A DNA stretch of 64,000 bases from contig JAPMXV010000049.1 of the NCBI GenBank assembly GCA_026936335.1, positions 248,001 through 312,000 of the forward strand, given 5' to 3'. The notes under the pieces were generated by a model. That model searched no databases. It was not told the DNA's origin and saw only the letters and a program-made list of their open reading frames with translations. Position numbers and translations under genes: made by a program. The stretch comes from Mantamonas sphyraenae (taxonomy: Eukaryota > CRuMs > Mantamonadidae). This document shows positions 23,101 through 35,100 of this stretch, in pieces (position 1 is the stretch's first letter; each line of letters begins with the position of its first letter).

Positions 23101-26100
23101 GCGTAACTTCGTTCCAGATCCGCCTTGACTGCCAGCAACTGCTTCTCTCGCCCCTTCACCTCCGCCATCTCCACCTGCACCTCGCGCGCAAAGTCGGCCT
23201 TGCTCTCCAGTTGAGCCCGCAAACTGTCCACCGTGTCGCTCAACGCCCGCTTTTCTGTGCGCAGTTCGCCCACGCTGCTCTCGGCCACGCTCAAGCGCAG
23301 CTCCAACGCTTTGCGTTCACGCTCCGCATTAGTGCCTGCACCACGTTGGGTTTCTTCGCGTTGCGACGCCTCGTGCAGCGCCGTCCGTGCGCTCGCCAAC
23401 TCCATGTTCACCCCCTTCAGCTCGTGCTCCATCGTGCTACGCGCCTGTACCGCTTCATGCAGCTCGGTGCGTGCTTTTGCCAACTCGTCGTGCATCTTCC
23501 TTAGCCTCTCTTCCGTCTCCACGCGCATGCGTCGCTCTTGTACCAGCTGCTCCGCGTTGGCACTTGCCTCTTCATGCGCGCTGCCCATCGCCCCTCGGCT
23601 CTCGTCCAGCTGCGAGCGCATCATGTCAATTTCCGCGGCACGTCTGCTCACTTGTGTCTCCAGATCTTGCGTCAGGTCCTGTTCTGCCATGTAGTCACGC
23701 GTCACGCTGCGCAGCTCCGCGTTCGCTTCCGACAGCTGTTGCTCTGCCACACGCAACTGCTGCGTCGTTTCTTCCAGCGCGTGTGTCTTGTCCATCAGCT
23801 CGCTGTCTCGGGCCTGTCCTTCTGTCTCGGCCTCGCGCATGGCATCCTGCAGAGCGCTCGCGTCTGCCTTGACACTCTCCAAGCTCTCGCGCAGCTCTTG
23901 CAAACGCGCCTCACTGCTCAGCTGCACTTCTTGCAGTCGCGCAGAGGTACTCTTCAGCTCTGTTTGGCTCGCAAACAAAGCCTTGTCCATCTCTGCGTGC
24001 TTGTTGCGCAGCTCCTCGTTCGCCTCGCTCAGCTCTCGCACACGGCGCTTCAGATCCTCCGCGGTCGACTTCTCCTCTTCGTACGCGCTACTGCTGCGCG
24101 ACAGGCGCTCCAGCGCATCATCCAGCTCGCTGCTCAGCCTGTCTCGCTCCACCGCGTGCAAAGACACACTCTCCTTGTGCTCCTGTCGCAACGCATTCAG
24201 CGCCTTGTCACTGCTCGCTGCAGCATTGCGTGCACGCTCTGCCTCAACCTCTCGCTCCTCTGCATACTCGCGCAGTTCTGCAAGTCGAGACTCCCAACCC
24301 GTGCGCTCCTCCTCCCGCTCTGCTTGCAGCGCCTGCATCTGCGACGTCGCTTGCTTTGCCGTCCGCTTGGTCACCTTTTTCAGCTTGGTCACTTCTTCTT
24401 CAAGCGCCTTGCGCTCCGACCCCATCTCTTTCAAACCTTCTTGCATCACAGTCATCTCCGCTGCCAGCGCCTCCCGCCTTCCCAGCGCCTCCTTGTACGC
24501 ACGCGACAGTTTGCTCTTTTCGTGTTCCAGCTGCCGCTTGGAATCCACTTCTCGCCCTTGCTCCTCACGTAGACGCTGCGTAAGCTCCTTCAGCTCGTCC
24601 CTGGCCTCTCGCAGATGGTTGCACTCACTCTCCAGTCGTGCCTTTTCCACCTGCATCGCAGCGTGCGCCTCCTGCTGCGCGGCCATCTTGTCGTAAAGGT
24701 CTTGCATCGACTTTTCCATCGTCTTCTTTTCTTCTTGCAAACGGCTCAACTGCACCTGAAGCTGCTGTGTCTCGCTGCGTGTCCTCTTGCCAGCCGCACG
24801 TTCCTCTTCCACCCGCTGCGACAACCGCCCAATCTCCTTTTCCAACGATGCCTTTGCCTTTTCCTGCTGTGTCACCGCGGCCTGTGCCTCGCCCAGCTCG
24901 TTTCTCCAACTCCCGCACGCGTCCCATCTGATCGGCAAGTTCGGTCTCCCGGGCCTTGCTCTTCTCGTCCAGCTGGCGATGCATCTCCTCCAGTGACTGG
25001 TATCCCTCCATGGCACTGTCCAGCTGGGCCATCAGCTGGTGTCTCTGCTGCGCTTCGGCCTCCATGTGCATCTGCATGTTCACCAGCTCCATCTCTGCCT
25101 CCTGCTTCTCCGCGTGGATCGCTCGGAACCTTTCCGCCGCGCGTCGCAGGCTCGCTGCAAGCTCTTCTCGCTGCGTACGCAACGTCTCCAGCTCGCCTGC
25201 TCCTTGTTCCTTCGCCACCACCAGCTCCTGCAGCGATTCGTTCAGCGCTGCCGAGCTCTCCTCTAGTGCACGTTTTGACGACACCTCCTGCTCGTACTTG
25301 CGTTGCATCGCTGCAACCAACTCGTCGTGTTCGACCTGTTGTGCCTCAAACTTGGCGTCGTATGCCGTGCTAAGCGCAGCCAGATCCTCACCCAGTTTCG
25401 TTGCCTTTTCTTCTGCCACCCGTTTCTGGTGGGTTGCCACTTCAAGGTCATGCTCCAGCGCCTGTCGCTGCTGCACCATGACCTGAAGTTGTGCCTGCAG
25501 ATGCGCCTGGTTGCTATGGCCCACCTGGCGCTCGTGTTCCAGCTGCACCTGCAACGTTTGTCGCGCATTCTCTGCCTCTTGCCTTGCTCACGCAGCTCGT
25601 CACGCTCCCGCATCCACTGCTGACGCTCTCCCTCCATACTCTTCACTGCGGCGTCGTGCTTCTCTTGCAATGCTTCCAATCGCAACGACAGCTCCAGGGA
25701 CTGCTGCTCGCCCGCCTGCACCTTTTCCGTCAGGGTGCGGTGCTCGCGCGTGTTCTTCTCTCGCGCATCCACCATCGCCTTGCTGATCTCCTGCATCTGT
25801 GCCTCCACTCGCTTCTTTTGCTCCTCCATTCCCACGATCCGGTCTTCCAGCCTCTTGCGGTCGCCCTCGCCCACCTCCAGCAGGTACTTCTTCTCCGCCA
25901 CCTCGCTTTCCAGCCTCCCAATTGTCTCCTGTTTCGACGCCACTTCGCGCCGGCTCTCGTTCAAGGCCTTCTCTTGCTGCCCCAAGTGCTCTCGCAGCTG
26001 ATCCTGCTGCACTTGTGCCTCCACCTGCACCTCGTCCAGCTTGCGGCTCAGCTCCTTCATGCTTTGCCTCTTCTTGCGCAGCTTCTCTGCAATGGCGTTC

Positions 26101-29100
26101 ATCTCGGCCATGGCCTGCTCCTTTTCTTCTCTGGCTTTCGTCGCCTGCTCTTCCCACATGGATGCTTGTCGCTCTGCCTCGGCGCGGCTCTGCTCCCGTT
26201 TTACGCTCTCCTGCTCTGCGACAGCAAGTTGGTCTGCACGAGTTTGCAGCAGCGCCTCCAGCTTGCTCTTTTGCTGTGTCAACTCTTCGAAACGCGCAGT
26301 CAGCTTTTCTGCCTCGCTCAGCTTGTCGCTCATTGTGTTGAATTCGCTGTCCACCGAGCGCATGTCTGCTGTCAGCGATTCCATTTGCTCTTCCAGCTTG
26401 GACTTTTCGTTCATCAAGCTCGTGTACTCGATGCTCAATTGGTCAGCCGTCGTCTCCATTTCCTCCTTGGCCATCTTTTCCTGCTGGTATTCAAGCAGCA
26501 CCGCATTCAGGTCGGCTTGTACGCCGGCGTGCTCATCTCGAGCTTCCTGAAGGTTGTGCTGGCACGTTTCCAGCTCGTGCCGTGCCGCACGCAGCTGCTT
26601 GCTGCTGCTCTTCAGCTCCTTCTCCAGCTTGCTCTTGTTCTTTTCCAGCTCCGCAATCACTCCCACCTTCTTCACCAGCAACTGCTCGTTGCTCTCGTTG
26701 CGATCCTTTACTGTGCGCAGCTGCTCACTCAGCTGTCGCACATGCTCCTCCAGCATATCCGTGCGGGCCGTCATCTTGGCCACCGCCTGAGCTTGCTCGT
26801 GCGTCGCCTCGTGCAGCCGCTGCACCTCTGCATCCAGACTCGCCTGCTGCTTTTGCGCCGTGTCTCGTTCTTGCTTCAGCATTGCCGCACGTTCTTCAGC
26901 TGCTGCCATTGCATCGGTGGCCAATTCCAGCTTGCTCGACAGCATCTGGATGCGCTGTGCAGACGACTGCATGCGCTCGTCCATCTCTCGTCGCTCCACG
27001 TCAAACTGCTGGTGCACATACACCAGCTGCGCCTGCAGTTGCAGCAATTCCTCCCCTGTGCTCGTGGCAACAATTTGCGTGCGCTCCGCCATGTTCATGT
27101 ACGGACGCAGCTCGCTGATCTGTTGTGCCTGGTGACTCAGTTGCTCAAACGTGGCCTCAAGGCTCGCCTGTGCGCGCACGCTCTGCCGAGACATCCTCTC
27201 GTTCAGCTTCAACACCACACGCTGGATGCGCCCGTGCTCCAGTTCCATGCGCGCGTGTCGCTTTCGTGTGTGCACCAATTCCGCTTGTAGATCCTCCACA
27301 CGCTTGCGTGACACCTGCAATTCCGCTTCCAGAGCGTCGTGGTCCACGTGTCGAGCCCTCGCATCCGCCAAGACCTCGTCCAGCGTCGTCGTCACTGCGG
27401 CCACCTCGTTCTCTAGGCCCTGGTTGCGCAGGTATGCGTCGATATACGCCTCGCGCATCGAGTGCATGTCCATTTCGTTGCTGCGCAGAGCGTTTGCCAG
27501 TTCCTCTTGGATGTGTCTCGCGTCCTGCGCACTGATTTCCGACTGAGACGCAGCCGCATCGTGCTCCTTCCGCAGCCTTTCTCGCTCTTCCTCCAGCTTG
27601 CGCTTGCTGCGCTTTGCACTCTTCAGCTCCTTTTGTGTTTCGGCCAGCTGCTTCTCCACCTGTCGAGCACGTCCTGCCATCTCCCGCAGCCGCGTGGCTT
27701 CGGCCTCCTTCTCCGCCTGACGCTTCGCAAACTCCTTGTTCGTTTCCTGCAGGCCCGCCACCATGCGCGAGCTCTCTTCCAAGGACGCACTCAAAGATTC
27801 GCGCTCTCGCGTTATCTCTTCCAGTGCCTCCTCGAATTTCTTCTTGTCCGTTCGCCGCGCCTTGCGCACGCGTCCCAGATCCTCCTTCGTCTTTTCCAGC
27901 TGTTCTGCCAACGCGTCCCTTTCCAACTCGGCTTGTTGCACGCGCTCACTCAGACCCTCGGCTTCCCGCATGTGCTCCTGTGCCAGTGTCATTTGCTCGT
28001 CGCGTTCCACACTCAGTGACTCAGCCGCGCTGCTGGCCTTGCTCGCCTTGCCACTCAAAAGACGGTTCGCTTCCACCAAGCGCTCATTCAGCTCTCGTTC
28101 TTCCTTCAACTGGCCATGAACGAGGTCCAGCGCATCCTGTTGTTCTCGGTGGCTTCGTTTCAACGCGTCCCGTTCGCTCTGCGCTTCCTGCGCTTCCTCC
28201 ATGCTTCCGTGCAACTCCCTCTGGATGTCTTCCAGGGCCTCGCGCAGCGCTGTGCTCTGTTCTCGCAGCGTTTCCAGCTCCTGGGACTCTAGAGCCTCGG
28301 TTTTGCGAAGTTCGCCCAGATCGGCAAGCTGCTGCTTCACCTCGGCCTCTGCCCGCTCTGCACGCTGTAGTGTTTGCTCCAGCTGGCGCAACGTGCTCTT
28401 ACGCTCCGTTTCCGATGCGCGTAGCTCTGCCCGCAGCGACGCAACTTCGTCCGTGAGCGCCACGACGCGAGCCCTTGCGGCCTCCACCTCTTGTGTGCGC
28501 TCGCTCAACACATGCTCCATCTCTCGCTTTACGCGGTTCTCACTCGTCAGTCTAGAAGCCACTGTTGTGAGACCCCGATGTTGCTCCTGCAGCTTCTCCT
28601 GTGCTTCGGCCAGGCGCGCATTGGCGATCTCCAGATCTTGCGCAAAATGCGCACCCTGCGACTCGCTCTGCTGCAGCTCTGCTTCTACGCGCTCTGCGCG
28701 TTCGCGCGTCGAATCCAGTGCAGTTTGTGTTTCCTCATGTGTCGTTTCCAGTTGTTGGTGCGCATCGCGCAGAGCGTACAGTTCTGCGATCAACGGCTCC
28801 ATTGCAGCCACCCGTTCGGCCAAAGCGACACGTTCAGCCTCAGCTTCCTTTCCCATCCGCGTACTCTCTCCCAGTTCATGAGCAAGCGTGCTGCACTGGT
28901 CTTCCAGATCCCGAGCGCGCTCTTCCTGACTGTTTGCCCGACGCTGTTGCTCGAGCGATTCCGCGTCTGCTCGCACCAGCGCCTCTTCTGCTTCATGGCA
29001 CCTGCTCGTCATGGCTCCCAATTGACTGTGCAAATCCGCCATGGTAGCAGAGGCGGCACGGCTGGCCTCGTGCACCGCCTCTAGCTCTGCCTCGCGCTCC

Positions 29101-32100
29101 TTCGCTTCGTTCTGCACCGCATCTAGCACGCCACGGGTGTGTTCCACTTCCATACGCAGTCCTTGTGTCATTTGACGCAGTGTATCCATGGTTTCACCTC
29201 CTTGCTCCAGCAATGCCTGCGCTTCTGCTAACGCCGCCGCAGTCGAGTTGCTCCTTTCCGCAAACGCTCGTGCCACGTCGCGCACGTCCAACTGCGCAGC
29301 ATCAACCATGTCATCGTTCCCAAACAATTGCACCACAAATGCTTGTGCCTCCACAAGCGACGCACACTCTTGGGTGCGTGCCTCGAGTTTGGCGGCCAAT
29401 GTGTCCCGAACGGAATTGGATTCTGCCAGCTCCGCCCGCAGTGACTCTTCGCGTGCTCCAGCTTTCGTCGCGCTCGCTTCTGCTTCGCTCTGTGCCTTTT
29501 GCAGCGCCACCTCCAACTCTGCGCGCTCCTGGTCCCACTGCCGCTGCGACGTTCTCTTTCTGTTCTTCAGTTGCTGCGCCACCTCAGATGCTTCTCGTTT
29601 GCCTGCAGCTTCAGCCTCCAGCAAAGCTTTGGTTTCTTTCAGCTCCGCGCGCAGCGTCTTGCACTGGGAGGCCAGCTTTTCACGTTCTTCGGTGGTTCGG
29701 CCCAACTCCACTGTCTGCTCCTCAACGGCTTTCGCTGCCTCTTCTGCCTGTTTGCTCATGCGTTCCAGGCTGATGCGTCGTTCGTTCAACTCCCGTTCCG
29801 TGTCATCTGCACGCTCACGCTCTTGCTTCAACTCCCGCTTCAGCTCGTCCTCGTTGCGCACACGTGTCTCCAGCTCCGCGCGCATCGCCTCCTCGTGGTC
29901 ACTCGCCCGATGCAACTGGTCTTGCAATCCTTGCACTCGTTCCAGCGCCACCGCAAGTTCAGTTGACATGCGCTGTCGTTCACCCTCAGCTTCACGCAGT
30001 TCGTCACGCATGCGTTCTTCACGCTTCTTTGCCGCCGCCGTGCTTTCGCTCTCTGCCGCTCGAAGCGTCCCGATCTGTGCATCCTGGTGCTCCAGCTGAC
30101 TCTCTGCCTCCACGCGCCCTGCTTCGCTTATCTGCAGCTCCCCAGTCAATCGAGCCACCTCCGCCTTGGCCGCGTCCCGCTCGTCAATGCATCCCTCCAG
30201 CTGCGCTCGCGTCTCCTGCAAAGCCTTGGAAGTCGCCACCCACTGTTGGGTCTTGGATTCCACGTCTGCCTCCAGGCCAGCCACTGTGCGCTTCATGCGG
30301 CTCACCTGATCCGCTTGCACATCCATGCCCTCACGCAGCTGCTCCGCCTCTGCCTCCAGCTCGCTAACGCGCAGCCTTGCTTCCTCCAAATCGACTTCCC
30401 GCTCCTCCAACTGCGCCTTTGCATCCGTCAACTGCGACTCCAGCTGGCTCACCTTTGGCCGCAGCGTGTTGCGCTCGTCTTCCACTTGCTTCAGCGAGAT
30501 TTGATGCTGCTCAAGCACCATCTGCGTCTGCTCGAGCTCGGCATGCACACTTTCCAGCTCCGCTTCCACAGTTTCGTTCTTTTCCGTCAGCCGGGCCACC
30601 TTCTCGCCTGTTTTCATCGATACAACCTCTTCTTTGTGGCGCTCCTGCTCTGTTTGCTTCAGCAACACGTCAAGCTTGGCGTTGTGTTCACGCAGCGCAC
30701 GCACTTCTTCTGTCTGCTGAGCAACCTGTTCAGCGAGCTGCGTCACACGAGACTGCACATGAGGCAGCTGCGACGCAAGTCCCTGTACTGACTCCAGCTC
30801 TGCCAGACGTGCCGACAACTCGGCGTTTACCGCGTCATGCGATGCAACAACCTCGGAAAGCGTCCGTCCTTGTTCTTCCCACGCCTGCTTCACCTCGTCG
30901 TGAGCCGCACGTGCGTTCAGAAGCGTTTTGCGCAACTCGGCACATTGCTGCGCGCTTTCGTCCAGCTCCTTGTTTGTCCGTGCGTTGTCTTCCACCTGTT
31001 GACGCAACGCCTCGTGCACCATCACATTCTGTGCCTGCAGTTCACGTGCCTCTGTTTCCTGCCTCTGCACAACAGCCTCCAAGTCTCGGTGTGCCATGTA
31101 CAGGCCTTCGCTGCGCTCGCGTGCTGCTGCAAGGTCCTCTTGCAAACTGTGGATGCTTGCAACGTCCTGACTGTGCACCGCGGCCGCGTGGCTCACCTCG
31201 AGGCTCAGCTTTTCGCAGCGTCCTTCACTCAAGCGAAGCGCTTCTTCCAACGCCTGCCTCTGTTCTGCAAGCTGGCCTGTCACGCTGTCCCGTTCCACGC
31301 TTTCCTGCATTTGCATCTCTGCAGCTTTTCGGTTTTGCTTCTTCATCAGTTGCACCTGGCTGTCAAGGCGCTCGATCGTCTCACTCTTCATCTCGCTCTC
31401 CTTTGCCAACTCCGCTAGGTTCACTCTGGCCGCCTCAAACTGTTTCTGCGTACGCTTGAGGTCTCCCTCACTCTTCTTCAGTGCCTTTTGGCTGCTTGCC
31501 AATGAACTGCTGCTCGTCTCCAGCTCCAGCTGCATGTCCGTCACCTGCGCACTCAACCTCTCGGTCTCTTCGGCCCACTGCCTTTGTGCATCAGACAGTG
31601 CCGTCGCTGTCGATTGTCCCGAGCTCTCCGACTCGGCCAACTTGCTCTTTGTTTCTTCCAGCTGCTGGGCAAGTGCCACTCCATGCGCCCGACATTTCTC
31701 CAGTGCCTCGCGCAGCTCGTCCCTTTCCGCCTCCATCTGCGTGTGAGCCACACCCAGCGCCCCGTGTTCACCCTGCAGGGTGCCGTGTGCTCCAGTTATC
31801 TGCGCCAACTGGTGGTTGCTCTGTTTCAACGCCTCTCGCATCTCGTCTATCGTCCTTTGTCGCTCTGCAGCCACGCTCTCGCTCTGTTCAAGCTTGCTCT
31901 GCAACGTCGTGCGCTCCTTTTCCAGTTCTGCAATGGTGGAGGCCCCTTCGCTGGCTTCACTGCGCGACACAGCCAACTGCGCCGTCAGATCTTCCACCTG
32001 CCCGGCCAGCGCCTCGATCTGTGCATGCGCCTGAGTTGCCTCTTGTGTCTTTGAAGCCAAGGCCTCGCTCGCTCGCTCGTGGCTTCCCTTTTCCTCCGCC

Positions 32101-35100
32101 AGCATTTCGTTCACCTCGCGGTTTTCCTTGCGCTCACGCATCAGCAGCGCCACCTTGTGCTCCAGCTCCTTCTCCACACTTTCGTGCGTCACGCACAACG
32201 CATCATGCTGTGCCTCCAGCTCAACGCGCACTTGCCTCTCTTCCTCCAGCTCGTCGTACACCCGTGCCAGCTCGATTTGATCGGACTGGAACTGCTGCAG
32301 CAACTGCTCATGTTGTGGCGTCAAATCCCGAAGTGCTGCCACCAGTTGCTGCTTGTCTGCCTCGGTGGCATCCAGACTGTGCTGCGTCTTGCCCAGTCGC
32401 TGTTCCAGCCGTTCAATAGACTCGCGCGCGAGTTCCAGTCCGCGCGATGCGTTCGCCAGCTCCTCCACCTTTACCGCGAGGTCTCGTTTGACCTTGGCCA
32501 GATTTCCCTGTACGCTTTCAAGTTCTGCTGCCAGCTGCTCGTTACTCTCTTCCTTTTGCTCCACCTCTTGGCTCAGTGCCTCGCCGTGCGCGCGAGCTTC
32601 TGCCAACTGGGTTTCCACTTGGGCAAGCTGTTGCGTCAGCGCATGCACCTCGTCCACAGCTGCTGCATGGCTTGCCGACAGCTCGCCGTGATCCTTCTCG
32701 GCGGCCGCAAGTTGCTTTTGTGCGTTTTCGTACGCATCCAGCAGCTGCTCGTGCTCATTTTGCAGGGTATCCAGCTCCCGTTGCCCGCTCTTGACCAGAG
32801 TCTGCAGATGGTTCTGCTTGTGCTCACTAGCCTCGAGCTCCTCTTGCAATTGCGCTGCAGCCTCTTCATGTGCCTTGACCTGCTTCTCCAGCGAGTGCAT
32901 CTGCCGCGTCACATTCTTCAATTTCGACTCGCTGTTGCGGTACATCTCCTGGAATTTGCGCTTTGCGTTCTTCAGATTCTCCAGCGGTGTTCCAGGACGA
33001 TCTCCACCGCGGCGGCTCGACCCGGCGCTGCCGCCAAAATCGCTTGCACCGCCTCGCCCGCCGCCACTGCTCATCGGCCGCTCGTCGTCCGTGTCTGTTT
33101 CACTTTCGCTCTCGCCTGTGTCTCCTGCACCGAAGCTGCTGCTGCGCCTGCCTGACCGCTCACGATCGTTGCCCGGAAGTACTCGTGCTCGTGGCAGACG
33201 CAGGGTCTCTGCATCCACGCGTCGGTCCTCCTCGATCTGCATCCATTCGTTCCCGCTCACGACATCCGGCTCAATTGCAGACGGTGTCTTCTTGGCCACT
33301 GCGTGCGTTTGCCGCTCCACGCGCTCTTCCTCCTCGCCTTGCCACTGCTCGCAGCCAAACCCGTCGCCCAGCATTGCACGCGCGCGTGCACACATTGCGC
33401 ATGTCCTTGTGTCATGTGCTCCTTTTGTACCTCGCGGTGTGTTGTCGTTCGATCCGGAGACACCGGGGCGTGTTTGGCTCACGTCTGCGTTGCCCCGCGT
33501 GCCCACGGCAATCTCCAGCGCCGTGTTGCGCTCCAACAGCTCAAGTACCTGTTTTCTGAACGCTTCTGCACTATGTTCCGCTGCCTCGCGTGCTTCTGCC
33601 GCTGCCGCTGCCTCATCCCCTCGGATTCGTGCTTGCAACTCTGCATCGCTCAACTGTTGCTCGACGGACTGCAACTCGCTTTCCAGGCTGCGAACGCGTT
33701 CCTCAAGGCCTTTGATTGCCTCAGAGGACTCCCGCTCAAGCTGGCCCAGCCGTTCCGATGACACGGCCAGCTCGTGCTGAACTCGCTTCAGTGTGCTGTC
33801 GCCCTGTTGCACCTTGTCCACAAGCACACGGTTGGCCTCCTCAGCAGCCGCCAGCTGTCGCTGTACACTCTCACACTGCTGCTCAGCAGCATGTGCTCGT
33901 CGCTGCCACTGTTCTGCGGCCTGGTTGGCTTGCGTGCGCTTCTCGCTCTCCACCGCGTGCATCACTTGGAGCCGCTCCAGTTGCTCCCGCAGCGTGCTCA
34001 GTTGTGTTTCGTTGCGCACGTTGCTCGCCTGCAGCCGCTCATAGTTGCTGCGCAGCACGGCCAACTCAAGTGTGTACTCGCCCAGCGTGCTGTTCAAGCT
34101 GCTGTTTGCCTCCCGTTCACGGTTGCGCTCTGCCTCCACGGTCTCCAGCTCCTCTTGTGCCGCGCTCATCTCGCGACGAGCACGTTGCAGTTCCTTGGAC
34201 ACCGCCTGCTGATCGCGCGTTGCTGTCGCCACGCGTTCTCGGTACTCTTCTGCCCGTTCTTGCTCCCCAGCTGCCATTTGATCCTCAAGTCGCTCCAACT
34301 GCTCTTCCAACGCACGCTTAGCTCCTTCCAGCGTGCCAATCGCCCCTCAGTTGCCTCGCGCTCGCCCCTCTCGCGCGCCACCTCTTCGCGCAAGTGGCCC
34401 TGTACATTGCGGGCCTCCGTCACTTGCCGCTTGAGGCGCTTCACTTCGCCTTCCAGCGCCTCCACACGTTCCACCGCCGCCGCCAGCGCTTCTTTCGCTT
34501 CCTTGTGCGCTAGCTGCTCGTCACACAAAAGAAGGTTGGCTCGAGCCTCCAGTGCATGCAGTCGTGCTGCTTCTTCCTGCACCTTGGCCAGCGCAGCACC
34601 GTTGTCGCGCACCTTGCGCACGTTCCGCTCCAGATCATGTTGCAACTGCTCCACGCTCTCACGCAGGTTTTGGTTTGCCCACAACATGACATGCGCCTCG
34701 TTGCGCAGCTCTGCCATCGCCTCTTCCTGAGCCTGTGCTTGCTGATCGCGCAGCTGAAGCTGCGCAAATGTTTCCTGCAGCTCCGCGGCCATAGACTTGA
34801 CTGTCCATTCCAACTGTCGCGTTTCGTCCTTCAAGGCACGCATCGACTCGGTGTACTCGCGCTTGTTCTTGGAAAGCTCCTTTCGCGTTGACGTGTCGAG
34901 CGCGGATGCTGCACGCTCTGCAGCGTCCAGTTCGCTTTGCTTTGAGGCCAGAGCAGCACGCAGGCCAGACACTGTGCCCTGCGTGCGTTCCAGCTCCGCA
35001 CGCAACCAGTGCTCACTCTCCATGCTCCCGTGAGCCAGAGCCTCCGCCTCTTCCCTCGCCGCAACGTCCTTGTTCCACTCGTCCCGCGTCCATGCAAGCT

